Source: Desulfobulbaceae bacterium
GTDB taxonomy: Bacteria > Desulfobacterota > Desulfobulbia > Desulfobulbales > Desulfobulbaceae
Direction of reading: 5' to 3'
Length of the DNA stretch: 47,632 bases
Assembly: GCA_012744275.1 (NCBI GenBank)
Contig: JAAYIE010000048.1
Coordinates: forward strand, 1-47,632
Numbering within the stretch: position 1 is the first letter of the stretch; every line of letters begins with the position of its first letter. The position numbers and the translations under genes were made by a program. Below the pieces are notes generated by a model. The model did no database searches, was not told the origin of the DNA, and saw only the letters and a list, made by a program, of their open reading frames with translations. Shown in pieces: positions 10,225-18,771 of the stretch.

Positions 10225-10750
10225 GAGGCTCCTGGAAAAGGGCGGGAAAGCGTGCTGGGAGAAAGGTTGTCCCTGCGTGGCCGCCCGGTGGGCCGACACA
10301 GGAAGGTGCTGCATGCGCGCTGTATGGCAGAGTAGTGCAGACCACACCAGATAAGTCGCTTTGGGGAATGGCGCAGATGAATGGCGATGGCAGTACAGCC
10401 GGATAGCTGGATATTGCGGACGAAGCAGAAAAAGGCTCGGTCATGCCGGAGGCTCTTGGAGCAGGGGATGCGGGCAGCAACCATTTCTCAAATCAGATAC
10501 ACTTACTATCAAGCCCAACTGTTCAGCACGGATAAGGGTTTTGTCAGGATTGCATCAGCAGGGATTGACTTGACTGCTGCACACTTGGTCCTGAGCATCG
10601 TTGTTGCAATCATAATATGGATCTAACCTGTCTGTAACGGCTTTTATGTATAGGTCGTCGTAAGAGTGTTTGTCGGGAATTTGGCACCAAATGCTTTTCG
10701 CCTCGTATATTTTCCGCGACCGTCTGACGGCCCCGCTTTCAGGAGATTCT
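10225..10750. other. Divergent intergenic region, no gene recognised
   Basis: About 525 bases between the phoH-like gene and the orphan at 10751. Short open frames exist on both strands, but none has a ribosome site or plausible composition. Promoters for both neighbours must lie here; I could not single one out. Confidence 0.4.
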
Positions 10751-11584
10751 ATGATTCGCATCGCTACCACATATCAGAATAATCAGGATACAGGCAAACA
10801 GTGCAGGGATAGTGCAGCACTGCCGGCTGAACGGCTTGGAGCAGTCGAACGAGCCGAACAACCGCAACTGGACATCCTTTGTTGTCAGATTAAGGCGCAG
10901 GATGCCCAGGTCGAACTGAGGGAACTTGCTGCTTCCCTGCAGATGTCCTGCAGTTCCACCATGCTGGCCACTGGGAGGGAAATTGATCGGACCGAAACCG
11001 CGCTTTCCATTTTTACCGGCAGTTCGGTGTGGGTACTCAATAGCGGCAGTATCTCCTTGTCCACCGCCAGCAGGGAAAAGCATCGGGTACAATTTGCCTT
11101 GGTACGAAAGGCTTCAATCGCTGTGCTGGTGATCAACATGCTCTGCGATGGGCCGCAGGGCGAACGTCAAGCCTTGTTACACGCCTTTTTTGCTCACCAG
11201 CTCCTGAAGGAGCATCATTATGGTGCAGTCATCCTGTGTGCAGAACACGGTCTACGTACCCCGCGGCGGGGGGCGGCACAGTTGACGGCTGGCACAGGCT
11301 TCAAACTCCACAGCAATCTGAAGCTTGCTGGAGCAGGAGGAGCATTGATGCTGTTCATGCCCCAGGATCAGGGAGCGGCCGTGGTAGAACTCGGCAGCCA
11401 GGGAGCATACTGCCTCGATTCCTGGGCCACCCCAAATCAGGGTGTACCCGGGGAAGCACTTATGTTGGAGTTTCAGGTGCAGGCCGTGGCGCGCAAGAAA
11501 AGCAAAAAACCACGTTTCCCCCTGTCCTTTGCCGAACAATGGGCTGGCTATAAGGAAAATCTTCGTCCTTCTGCCGCAGTCTGA
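10751..11584 (+). CDS. Hypothetical protein
   Basis: I do not recognise this 277-residue protein. It has no signal peptide and no clear membrane segment. The N-terminal 60 residues are polar and Gln/Glu-rich. The centre has alternating hydrophobic strands (IAVLVINMLCDGPQGERQ, HYGAVILCAEHG), and the tail is basic (ARKKSKKPRF). The ATG at 10751 has a CAGGAG ribosome site six bases upstream. It ends 47 bases before the fused acyltransferase in the same direction and may be cotranscribed with it. No catalytic motif is evident. Confidence 0.6.
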   Translation: MIRIATTYQNNQDTGKQCRDSAALPAERLGAVERAEQPQLDILCCQIKAQDAQVELRELAASLQMSCSSTMLATGREIDRTETALSIFTGSSVWVLNSGSISLSTASREKHRVQFALVRKASIAVLVINMLCDGPQGERQALLHAFFAHQLLKEHHYGAVILCAEHGLRTPRRGAAQLTAGTGFKLHSNLKLAGAGGALMLFMPQDQGAAVVELGSQGAYCLDSWATPNQGVPGEALMLEFQVQAVARKKSKKPRFPLSFAEQWAGYKENLRPSAAV

Positions 11585-11631
11585 TAGGTCTTGCATACCT
11601 TCTGCCCGATCAATTCAATTCTTTTAATAGT

Positions 11632-13359
11632 ATGTTCACCATCGATAACCTTCTGCATCAATACTATCCTAAGCTCAATGCCCGGCCCCTGCTGGGCCCG
11701 CCCGTACGCGGCCTGCTGCGCAGACTTATGCACGAACGGCGTTTTGCTGATTTTTCAGAACAGTACCCAGGTCTCACCGGCATGGATTTTGTCGAACAGG
11801 TCCTGGACAGCTTTCAATTTTTCTATGCGGTCACTGAGCGCGAACGGGAAAACATTCCGGTAAGCGGCCGCCTGGTGATCGTGGCCAATCATCCCATCGG
11901 CACCTTGGATGGTTTAGCCCTTTTGAAGCTGGTGCACGATGTGCGCCAGGATGTGCGCATAGTGGCCAACGATGTACTGGCCTCGGTGCAGGCGCTTGCT
12001 CCCTGCCTCCTGCCGGTGCGCATGCTCAGCGGCGTCAGTATGAAACGGCAAATAGCCCACATTGAAGAGGCCCTGCACCGCGAAGAGGCAGTCATTTTTT
12101 TCCCGGCCGGGGTGGTCTCGCGTATAGGTGCAACCGGTATCCGCGATGGCAAGTGGCAAAAGGGCTTTCTCCGCCTGGCTGCAAAGACCCGATCGCCCAT
12201 TCTGCCCATCCATATCAGAGCACGCAACTCGGCCCGTTTTTATGCCACCTCACTGCTGGCTCGGCCACTGTCTACTATCATGCTGGTGGGTGAGATGTTC
12301 CGCCGCCGCAAAAAACCCGTACAGATGACCATCGGCGGACTCATCCCCTTTTCTTCCTATGATGGTCTCGCTATTCGAGAAAAGGAGAAACTGGCCCTGT
12401 TTCGCCGACACCTCTACCGGGTGGGCGCACACAAGAGCCCGGTTTTCCGCACCGAGACAGCCATTGCCCGTCCGGAACGGAGGGTACTGCTCCACAAGGG
12501 TATTCGCGAGGGCGAGCTTTTAGGTCGTACTCCGGACGGCATGGAAATCTATCTCTTCAACAATGGCGGCAATGAGGTAGTGTTCCGGGAAATCGCCCGC
12601 CTGCGCGAACTCACCTTCCGTCTGGTGGGGGAAGGATCGGGCAAACGCCGCGACCGCGACCAGTTCGATCGTTATTATCACCATCTGGTGCTGTGGTCGT
12701 CGGAGGACCTGGAAATTGTCGGTTCCTATCGTTTTGCTGATGCAGCCCAAGTGATTGCGGAAAGAGGCCTGGACGGCCTCTACAGCCATAGCCTTTTTGC
12801 CTTGGATAGCGATACCTGCCTTTTTCTGCAGCAGGGAGTGGAGCTCGGCCGCAGTTTTGTGCAGCAGCGTTACTGGGGCAAGCGCAGCCTGGATTATCTC
12901 TGGTTTGGCATCGGTGCATTTTTGAAGCGCAACCCGCAGTACCGCTATCTGTTTGGCCCGGTGAGTATCAGTAATGCCATGCCGCGCACTGCCAAGGAAT
13001 TACTCATTATTTTTTATCGCTTGTATTTCACTCGGCCGGAAACGCCGCCATGCTCCCGCAACCCTTTTTGCTTCTCCATGCCTGCTGAAGAATTGGCAAC
13101 CTCCTTTTCAGGCAAGGATTACCGCAAGGACTTTACCCTGCTCAAGTCGCTATTGGCCGCCATGGGCGTGTCAGTGCCCACCCTGTACAAGCAGTATACG
13201 GAACTGTGCGAGGCTGGTGGGGTATATTTTCTTGATTTCAATGTTGACCCCGAATTCGCTGATTGTATCGACGGTTTGGTGGTGGTGGATATCGCTCTGC
13301 TCAAGGAGCAGAAGCGGAAACGATATATCGATAATAACGACGTTGTTATAGTTGGTTAG
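11632..13359 (+). CDS. Fused LPLAT-GNAT acyltransferase, OlsF-like
   Basis: This 575-residue protein fuses two acyltransferases. The N-terminal lysophospholipid-acyltransferase part (about 60-270) has the catalytic VANHPIGTLDGLALL and the FFPAGVVSRI block. The C-terminal GNAT-like part (about 300-500) has RELTFRLVGEGSGKRRDRDQ and LGRSFVQQRYW, then DYLWFGIGAFL and YRYLFGPVSIS. This is the layout of OlsF, which makes ornithine lipids by N-acylating then O-acylating ornithine, and of related 'hemolysin' proteins. The amine acceptor could be another amino acid, so I leave the symbol blank. A Gly-rich hydrophobic patch between the parts could mediate membrane association. A cobalamin riboswitch follows but belongs to the next gene. 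Confidence 0.8.
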   Translation: MFTIDNLLHQYYPKLNARPLLGPPVRGLLRRLMHERRFADFSEQYPGLTGMDFVEQVLDSFQFFYAVTERERENIPVSGRLVIVANHPIGTLDGLALLKLVHDVRQDVRIVANDVLASVQALAPCLLPVRMLSGVSMKRQIAHIEEALHREEAVIFFPAGVVSRIGATGIRDGKWQKGFLRLAAKTRSPILPIHIRARNSARFYATSLLARPLSTIMLVGEMFRRRKKPVQMTIGGLIPFSSYDGLAIREKEKLALFRRHLYRVGAHKSPVFRTETAIARPERRVLLHKGIREGELLGRTPDGMEIYLFNNGGNEVVFREIARLRELTFRLVGEGSGKRRDRDQFDRYYHHLVLWSSEDLEIVGSYRFADAAQVIAERGLDGLYSHSLFALDSDTCLFLQQGVELGRSFVQQRYWGKRSLDYLWFGIGAFLKRNPQYRYLFGPVSISNAMPRTAKELLIIFYRLYFTRPETPPCSRNPFCFSMPAEELATSFSGKDYRKDFTLLKSLLAAMGVSVPTLYKQYTELCEAGGVYFLDFNVDPEFADCIDGLVVVDIALLKEQKRKRYIDNNDVVIVG

Positions 13360-13468
13360 TTGGCTGTTTGCAGCGAGGCGCAGCAGGCAACATCCGGGTG
13401 TTCGTTGATCGGCTGGATGGAAAATACTGCTTGACGCGGACAGTAATACGTATTTCATTGCTTATATC

Positions 13469-13620
13469 GTTCAGGCTCCATTTGGAATAAAAGGGAACTC
13501 CGTGTGATTCGGAGACGGGCCCGCCGCTGTAACCGGGGACAAACGCTGCTCTAGGCCACTGATGCAAATCGGGAAGGCGCAGCGCGAGGATAATCCGGGA
13601 GTCAGAAGACCTGCCTGAAC
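13469..13620 (+). promoter_or_regulatory. Cobalamin (B12) riboswitch aptamer
   Basis: The conserved cobalamin aptamer blocks occur in order: AGGGAA, then GTGTGATTC, the core GGGCCCGCCGCTGTAA, GCCACTGATG, TCGGGAAGGC, and the closing AGAAGACCTGCC. The outermost helix P1 is a perfect 7-bp pair, GTTCAGG at 13469-13475 with CCTGAAC at 13614-13620. It lies upstream of cbiK with an intrinsic terminator between them, so binding of cobalamin should switch cbiK transcription off. Confidence 0.93.
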
Positions 13621-13685
13621 ACCTGCATAGCGCTTCCCCGTGGACAAGGGATGCGACCCTTCGAGACGCGGATAAACCAGGGCAT

Positions 13686-13719
13686 CCCCGGATCATAAAC
13701 ATGATCCGGGGTTTTTTTT
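13686..13719 (+). terminator. Riboswitch expression-platform terminator
   Basis: A perfect 11-bp stem (13686-13696 with 13701-13711) with a 4-base loop is followed by eight T residues. It lies 65 bases after the cobalamin aptamer and 220 bases before cbiK, as expected for a transcription-attenuating riboswitch. Confidence 0.9.
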
Positions 13720-13939
13720 GCTGTGCGCATTGAGTCCACGCACGATGGCGACACAGTGCAGCCGCATACCTTGCCATGCCGGTGTGTTGCGGAGGGGCCG
13801 TTTGCCGGCGGCTCTTCCGCAGGCTCCTGCTTGTTGCATGTTTCAATAACAGTGCATCTGCCTGGGAGGCATCGGGTTTTCCAGGTAACAGTGCTTTTTG
13901 GCCTGAGTGGTTTGGGCCGATACAAAAAAGGAGGATATT

Positions 13940-14938
13940 ATGGTGAGATGTACGGCTTTAGTGTTCGCGTTGTACTTTGTTTTTTTTGCTCATGTGACGA
14001 GCGGCTTTGCCAGCGCCGACTATGAGATTGAGCAAAAGCATGCCATTGTGCTGGCCATGTTCGGCACTACAGTCGAGTCAGCCCTTCCCGCTCTGCTCAA
14101 TATCCGTACCCAACTTATGGAAAAATACCCGCATACACCAGTGCGGGTTGCCTTCACCTCAAACATTGTCCGCAAAAAATGGCAGCAGCGGGCACAGGAT
14201 CCTGATTATATCAAAGCACATCCCGAGATCATCCCGGAAATTCTGCATGTTAAGACACCGCTTGCCACCATTGCCGACCTGCAAAACGAGGGCTTTAATA
14301 CCATCGTCCTACAGCCCACCCATATCTCCATGGGAGAAGAATTCCTTGATCTACATACCTTTGTTGATGGCCTGATGAATATGGGTACTGTCAAAAAGGC
14401 GCATTACAAGCCATTCGATAAAGTTGCGCTTGGCCGGCCAGCACTGGGCACCTATGGCACAGGGCGGCCCTACGCGGAAGATATCGACCGGATTGCCAAG
14501 GTGTTGGCGGCTGATGTTAAACTGGCGCAGGCAGCAAAAGCCGGTATTGTATACATGGGCCATGGCAATGAGTACTTTCCGGGTAGTGGTGGCGCATATC
14601 TAGAACTGGCTGCAAAAATGCGTGCCATGTACCCTGAGGTTGTTACCGCAATCGGCTGTGTGGAAGGCTACCCTGGTATCGAAGACGTGATGGAGATATT
14701 ACGGCTGTACAAGGTGAAGAAAGTTGTTTTGAAGCCCTTCATGGTGGTTGCTGGCGACCATACCATCAATGACATGTCTGGCGATGACGAGGATTCATGG
14801 AAATCCATATTACAGAAAAATGGATTTGAGGTGGTGAGCGCCATCAATGAAGGGCTTGGTGAAAACGATGCGTTTGCCAAGATTTTTGTTGATAATGCCA
14901 TTGATGCTGCGGTGGATGCCGGCATCACTCTCGACTAA
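13940..14938 (+). CDS. cbiK: Periplasmic sirohydrochlorin cobaltochelatase CbiK
   Basis: This 332-residue protein belongs to the CbiK chelatase family, which inserts Co2+ into sirohydrochlorin (anaerobic B12 route). Unlike the cytosolic enzymes it begins with a signal peptide (MVRCTALVFALYFVFFAHVT, cleavage near FASA), as known for the periplasmic CbiK of Desulfovibrio. Metal-site histidines are visible in LQPTHISMGEEF, VYMGHGNEYF and VVAGDHTINDMSG. The ATG at 13940 has an ideal ribosome site (AAAGGAGG). The gene is preceded by a cobalamin riboswitch and terminator. No other cob/cbi gene is nearby, so it may serve cobalt or tetrapyrrole handling outside the cytoplasm rather than the main pathway. 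Confidence 0.92.
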   Translation: MVRCTALVFALYFVFFAHVTSGFASADYEIEQKHAIVLAMFGTTVESALPALLNIRTQLMEKYPHTPVRVAFTSNIVRKKWQQRAQDPDYIKAHPEIIPEILHVKTPLATIADLQNEGFNTIVLQPTHISMGEEFLDLHTFVDGLMNMGTVKKAHYKPFDKVALGRPALGTYGTGRPYAEDIDRIAKVLAADVKLAQAAKAGIVYMGHGNEYFPGSGGAYLELAAKMRAMYPEVVTAIGCVEGYPGIEDVMEILRLYKVKKVVLKPFMVVAGDHTINDMSGDDEDSWKSILQKNGFEVVSAINEGLGENDAFAKIFVDNAIDAAVDAGITLD

Positions 14939-14982
14939 TTCCAGGCCCACATCAAAAAAGCACTTTCTGTGTCGGCATCAGT

Positions 14983-15026
14983 AAATACTCGCAGGACGTA
15001 CCTCTATGTACGCCCTGCGAGCATTT
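14983..15026 (+). terminator. Long hairpin after cbiK
   Basis: A 19-base inverted repeat with two mismatches (14983-15001 with 15008-15026) and a 6-base loop lies 44 bases after the cbiK stop. No T-run follows, so it could be an RNA-stabilising hairpin or a weak terminator. Confidence 0.45.
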
Positions 15027-15056
15027 GCCTTGCCTCCTCGATGGCAGCTTTATAAT

Positions 15057-15212
15057 CTGTATCTGAAATAAACGCCTGTGTCAGGCTTCTTTGCTACTCT
15101 CTTTGCTCGAACATAACCAAGGGCGCTTTTCCATGGCATTGCATTGAAGCAGGCCTTGCTCCCAGCCACGCGATCCGCCGACCTCCCCGTTATCAGCCGG
15201 GGAGGTTTTTTT
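15057..15212 (+). ncRNA. Candidate small RNA or leader upstream of MFS gene
   Basis: This stretch has no coding frame. It begins just after a TATAAT box (15051-15056) and ends in a clean intrinsic terminator (15182-15212). It contains a short CCTGTGTCAGG hairpin near 15074. It could be a roughly 150-base sRNA, or the attenuated leader of the MFS transporter whose start is 146 bases further on. I do not recognise any known RNA family. The -35 element is poor. Confidence 0.35.
15182..15212 (+). terminator. Rho-independent terminator
   Basis: An 8-bp GC-rich stem (15182-15189 with 15198-15205) with an 8-base loop is followed by seven T residues. It stands alone between cbiK and the MFS gene. 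Confidence 0.85.
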
Positions 15213-15357
15213 ATGCGTTTTTCAGCAGACAGACCGTAAAAAGAGGCTACAATGACAGGAGCCTGATGCAGCAATCACAGGAAAAACAAGGGTTGCGGGC
15301 AGAATACCGAGTCCGCGCCTGGATAGGTGAAGTCGGTTTTCCCTCTTGGAGTCATAG

Positions 15358-16782
15358 ATGTCCGAGTCAGTATCACGTTACCAAATTGCCCAGGAACGCT
15401 CTGCCCTCTTGGTCTGCACCCTGTCCTCATTTTTGGCGCCGTTCATTATTTCGGCGGTCAATGTGGCCATGCCCGCTATTCAGGCGGATCTTAATGTAAA
15501 AACCGTGGCTCTGGCCTGGATAGCCACCATCTACATGCTCACCATGGCCATGACCCTGGTACCGGTAGGTAAGCTTGCCGACATGTATGGCCGGAAACGA
15601 TTTTTCACCACCGGGCTGATTGTTTTTACCCTTGCCTCTTTTCTGGCAGCCTTTGCCACCAATGCCGCTATGCTCATCGCGTGCCGGGGGCTGCAGGGCG
15701 TGGGAGCGGGCATGTTCGTCAGCACCGGCATGGCCATCCTCACCTCTATTTTTCCTGCAGAAAAACGGGGCAGGGTGATCGGCCTCTATGTGGCTGCAGT
15801 GTATATTGGCTTGTCTGTTGGCCCATTTGTTGGCGGTATGCTCACGGAGCTCCTCGGCTGGCGCAGTATTTTTCTGTTGATGCTGCCGCTGGGTCTTGTT
15901 TGCATAGTGCTCACCCGTTTGCATCTCAAGGGTGAATGGGCAGGATCCGATACCGGCTCCTTTGATCTGGGTGGCACGCTGCTCTATGCGCTTGCTATCA
16001 GCACCCTGGTGTACGGGGCCTCGACCATGACCACCGCCTTTGGTGCGGGCCTGGCGTTGTTAGGACTGGTGACGGGTTTGATCTTTTTTCTACACCAGTA
16101 TCGCCACCCCCATCCTGTCTTGGATGTACGTCTCTTCACCGGCAACCATACCTTTACCTTTTCCAGTTTGGCTGCTTTGCTCAACTACAGTGCCACCTTT
16201 GCCGTTACTTTTTTAATGAGTCTGTATCTGCAGTACATTCAAGGCATGAGCCCCCAGGCGGCGGGTACATTACTGGTGGCCCAACCCGTGGTTATGGCCT
16301 TGGGTTCGCCCCTGGTGGGCCGCTTGTCTGAGCGAATAGAGGCGCGCTGGCTGGCCACGACCGGCATGATCATGACCGCCATTGGCACCGCATGCTACAC
16401 TCAATTGGGATTGGATACGCCTCGATACTGGATCCTTGCCAATCTGATTTTTCTGGGAGCCGGATTTGCTTTTTTTTCCTCACCCAATATCAGCGCCATC
16501 ATGGGTTCAGTGGATAAGAGCCGCTACGGCGTAGCCTCCGGAGTGGTGGGAATTATGCGCCTTTTAGGGCAGATGATGAGCATGGCCTTGGCCACCGTGG
16601 TGCTGGCACTGATGTTGGGTAACGTCCTCATTACCCCTGCCATGTATCCGCGTTTTTTGCAGAGCATCCACACCGTCTTTTACTGTTCAGCCGCGCTGAG
16701 CGCCATAGGAGCGTTTTTTTCTTTTGCTCGTGGAACAACCCGGCCACAGGTGCGTGCAGATCAGGAAGGGCCGGGCAAGTAA
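15358..16782 (+). CDS. MFS multidrug efflux transporter, 14-TM DHA2/EmrB-like
   Basis: This 474-residue inner-membrane protein has about 14 hydrophobic segments. It carries the MFS motif A loop GKLADMYGRKRFF between helices 2 and 3. The antiporter motif C (GLSVGPFVGGML) lies in helix 5, marking a drug:H+ antiporter. The N-terminus SSFLAPFIISAVNVAMPAIQ is typical of the DHA2 branch. A GGAG ribosome site precedes the ATG. No membrane-fusion partner gene is adjacent and the substrate is unknown. A leader with an intrinsic terminator lies upstream. Confidence 0.88.
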   Translation: MSESVSRYQIAQERSALLVCTLSSFLAPFIISAVNVAMPAIQADLNVKTVALAWIATIYMLTMAMTLVPVGKLADMYGRKRFFTTGLIVFTLASFLAAFATNAAMLIACRGLQGVGAGMFVSTGMAILTSIFPAEKRGRVIGLYVAAVYIGLSVGPFVGGMLTELLGWRSIFLLMLPLGLVCIVLTRLHLKGEWAGSDTGSFDLGGTLLYALAISTLVYGASTMTTAFGAGLALLGLVTGLIFFLHQYRHPHPVLDVRLFTGNHTFTFSSLAALLNYSATFAVTFLMSLYLQYIQGMSPQAAGTLLVAQPVVMALGSPLVGRLSERIEARWLATTGMIMTAIGTACYTQLGLDTPRYWILANLIFLGAGFAFFSSPNISAIMGSVDKSRYGVASGVVGIMRLLGQMMSMALATVVLALMLGNVLITPAMYPRFLQSIHTVFYCSAALSAIGAFFSFARGTTRPQVRADQEGPGK

Positions 16783-17131
16783 TTCCAATCCTACATTACA
16801 AGTGCCCTTAAGTGTCTGGAATAAAAAATACTTCGAAACATACCTTTACGTACGACGCTTGCATCGTATTTCCCTTGCCCCTTTGAGAGCAGTTTTAATC
16901 AGGACCTGGAACAACCAGATGAAAATAAAAATCGCCAGGAACCATTGGTACCTGGCGATGGCACAGTAGAGGCAGTAGAGAGCAGAGATAAATCGCCGGA
17001 CAGATAAGGTGAGTGGTGCAGCAGTCTCTCCTGCGACTGTTGGTGCAACTGCCGGCCAAAGGTTGTCCGGGCGCTTGCTGCAAAAAGTCAGAACATAGTA
17101 ACCCGGAAAGCTCCTCAATATAGAATTGGAA
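16783..17131. other. Intergenic region with minus-strand hairpin only
   Basis: About 350 bases between convergent genes. A minus-strand frame with a hydrophobic stretch exists (16846-17118), but it starts at a TTG with no usable ribosome site and runs through the terminator hairpin, so I do not call it a gene. Confidence 0.5.
16921..16959 (-). terminator. Minus-strand rho-independent terminator
   Basis: A perfect 9-bp stem (16931-16939 with 16951-16959) is followed on the minus strand by a T-rich tract (16930 down to 16921). It would end transcripts from the cytochrome gene. Confidence 0.65.
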
Positions 17132-17431
17132 TTACTTCTGAGGACAGATAGTTCCTTTCACGGTAACATCTGCGCTGGTCAGGCAGGAAAGCGCCTGGTC
17201 CTGTACTTCCTGGCTCAGTTTGCCGCGCCTGCCCATGTCAGCGACAATTGCTGACCAGTCGGCATCCGCCTTGTCAAGGGTGGTACAGATACGCTTAATA
17301 CCGTGACATTTAGTGCAGCTGTTTTCTATTACCTGCTGACAGGTTTGCGGATTCACTTCCGTGCTGCTTGCCATTGCAGCAAAGCCAAAGGTGCAGGCGC
17401 CGGCACATAATATTCCCAGCAATTTGTTCAT
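17132..17431 (-). CDS. Small periplasmic c-type cytochrome
   Basis: This 99-residue protein has a signal peptide (MNKLLGILCAGACTFGFAAM) and a single heme-attachment motif CTKCH (about residues 38-42). Three further cysteines (CQQ before the motif, ICTTL after it, and one near SCLTS) could form disulfides. It should be an exported monoheme electron carrier or a c-heme sensor; the axial Met is not obvious. The ATG at 17431 has a GGAGGAAAGG ribosome site. It lies 114 bases downstream of the terminator of the Tyr-rich protein gene, so it is probably its own unit. Confidence 0.75.
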   Translation of the reverse strand: MNKLLGILCAGACTFGFAAMASSTEVNPQTCQQVIENSCTKCHGIKRICTTLDKADADWSAIVADMGRRGKLSQEVQDQALSCLTSADVTVKGTICPQK

Positions 17432-17529
17432 GACCTTTCCTCCCAAGAAGACCTGTATTCGTGGTGTGTACTCTGCCCGTTCCATCTGCAGAATAGGTGT
17501 ATAATCAAGGGTAGCACGCAAACGTTGCC

Positions 17530-17574
17530 GGGAAAAGAAATAAAGCATCTTACCGGGAGAATACGGTAAGATGC
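17530..17574 (-). terminator. Minus-strand rho-independent terminator
   Basis: A perfect 11-bp stem (17545-17555 with 17564-17574) with an 8-base loop leads on the minus strand into a T-rich tract. It ends the Tyr/Arg/Asp-rich protein gene. Confidence 0.8.
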
Positions 17575-17600
17575 CCTTTGCTCAGACAGGCCGCGCTATT

Positions 17601-18065
17601 TTAACGCGACCACCTGCGTTCCTGCATGGTTTGTGGCGCATTCTTGGGGATGCGCTGCTCCCGGTAGGTGTCACGGCGCATACGCTCTTCCCGGTAGCGC
17701 CGGTAGTCGCCCCGGTCGTAATACCGGTCTCTATCCCGGTCGCGATAGTAGCGGGGGCCATCATAAAATCTGTCCCGGTCACGATAGTAGCGTGGTCCAT
17801 CAAAATACCGGTCTCTGTAATAGCGCGAACGGTCATCGCGGTAGTTGCCGTAATAATAGGATGGACCGTAGTAGAAGGAACGCCCTGGAGTGACGTAGCG
17901 ATAGCGCGGGTGCTGCCGGTCAACCTGGTACACCATGCCCGGGGTAAAAAATGGGGAACCAAAAATAATGCGTTCTCCGGCTTGAACCGGGGCTGCCGGA
18001 TTGGCCAGTACCAAGCCCAAGCCAAGTACCGCTGCTAAGCCCAAGGTTTTGTATACTGTTGTCAT
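17601..18065 (-). CDS. Exported Tyr/Arg/Asp-rich repeat protein
   Basis: This 154-residue protein has a signal peptide (MTTVYKTLGLAAVLGLGLVL, cleavage near VQA-GE). The mature part is low complexity: imperfect repeats of RYYRDRD and DGPRYYRDRD (about residues 75-125), then an Arg/Glu-rich tail. It probably is a surface or periplasmic structural or nucleic-acid/metal-interacting protein, but there is no known function to assign. The ATG at 18065 has a GGAGG ribosome site eight bases upstream; an ATG at 18080 is less likely. The gene has its own terminator. Confidence 0.6.
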   Translation of the reverse strand: MTTVYKTLGLAAVLGLGLVLANPAAPVQAGERIIFGSPFFTPGMVYQVDRQHPRYRYVTPGRSFYYGPSYYYGNYRDDRSRYYRDRYFDGPRYYRDRDRFYDGPRYYRDRDRDRYYDRGDYRRYREERMRRDTYREQRIPKNAPQTMQERRWSR

Positions 18066-18285
18066 CTGCCGAACCTCCATGGGAATGTCTTGCCTTCAGT
18101 TTGGCGGCGCTGGCTACCGCACAGTCGAATCAGCATCCTTCATTTCTCCTTTGTGTGCACGCTTGCATTGAGTTGCGGAAGATCCACAGCCAGACCCATT
18201 CAGCTACAAAATATAATTCCTTCAGTTTTTCTTGTCCAGCGGTCAACAGGAAACAGCAAAATCTCTCTTCACTTGGAATAACATA

Positions 18286-18714
18286 CTAATTTTGCTTTAA
18301 TTCCTTGTTGATCAGGGCCTTTTGCACCGCCAGTTCCACCTTGCCCAGCAAATCCGGTACATCAATGGGTTTCAGGCAGTAGTCGAATGCGCCGCTCTCC
18401 ATGCCTTCGATACCGCTCTGCACCGAGGCATGCCCGGTGAGGAGGATGACTTCCACCTCAGGCCAGCGCTGCTTCACCCGACGCAGGCATTCAATGCCGT
18501 CGGTCTCCGGCATCTGCATATCCATGATGACCACATCCACCTCCCGAACTTCCAGGAACTGCAGTGCCTCGCTGCAACAGGATGCTGCCCTGAGTTGTAA
18601 ACCTATACTGTGCATCCGCTCCTGCAGATCACGGCAGAATGCCTGTTCATCGTCCACCAGGAGCAATTCTGCCTGCGCTATTGCCTCTGATTGTGTGAGT
18701 TGTCCCAAGGTCAT
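18286..18714 (-). CDS. Stand-alone response regulator receiver
   Basis: A 142-residue CheY-like protein with no output domain. Acidic pocket LLVDDEQ (about residues 18-24), phosphoacceptor Asp in VVIMDMQMPETDG, switch Thr in LLTGHAS and conserved Lys in YCLKPID are all present. It is the last gene of the long minus-strand signalling run, 57 bases after the degenerate PEP-synthase-like gene. There is no visible ribosome site before the ATG at 18714. It is probably a phosphorelay intermediate or acts by protein contact. Confidence 0.88.
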   Translation of the reverse strand: MTLGQLTQSEAIAQAELLLVDDEQAFCRDLQERMHSIGLQLRAASCCSEALQFLEVREVDVVIMDMQMPETDGIECLRRVKQRWPEVEVILLTGHASVQSGIEGMESGAFDYCLKPIDVPDLLGKVELAVQKALINKELKQN

Positions 18715-18771
18715 TTTTTTATTTTGAAGTGTTGCTGTACCCGGCTAAAAGATTGGCGTAGTACTCCGCGG

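Noticed and set aside
16846-17118. A minus-strand frame with a hydrophobic stretch
   Set aside because: Only a TTG start without a properly spaced ribosome site, and the frame runs through an intrinsic terminator hairpin.
17601-18065. The repeats as a CRISPR array or DNA satellite
   Set aside because: They are short, imperfect and in frame inside a protein gene with signal peptide and ribosome site.
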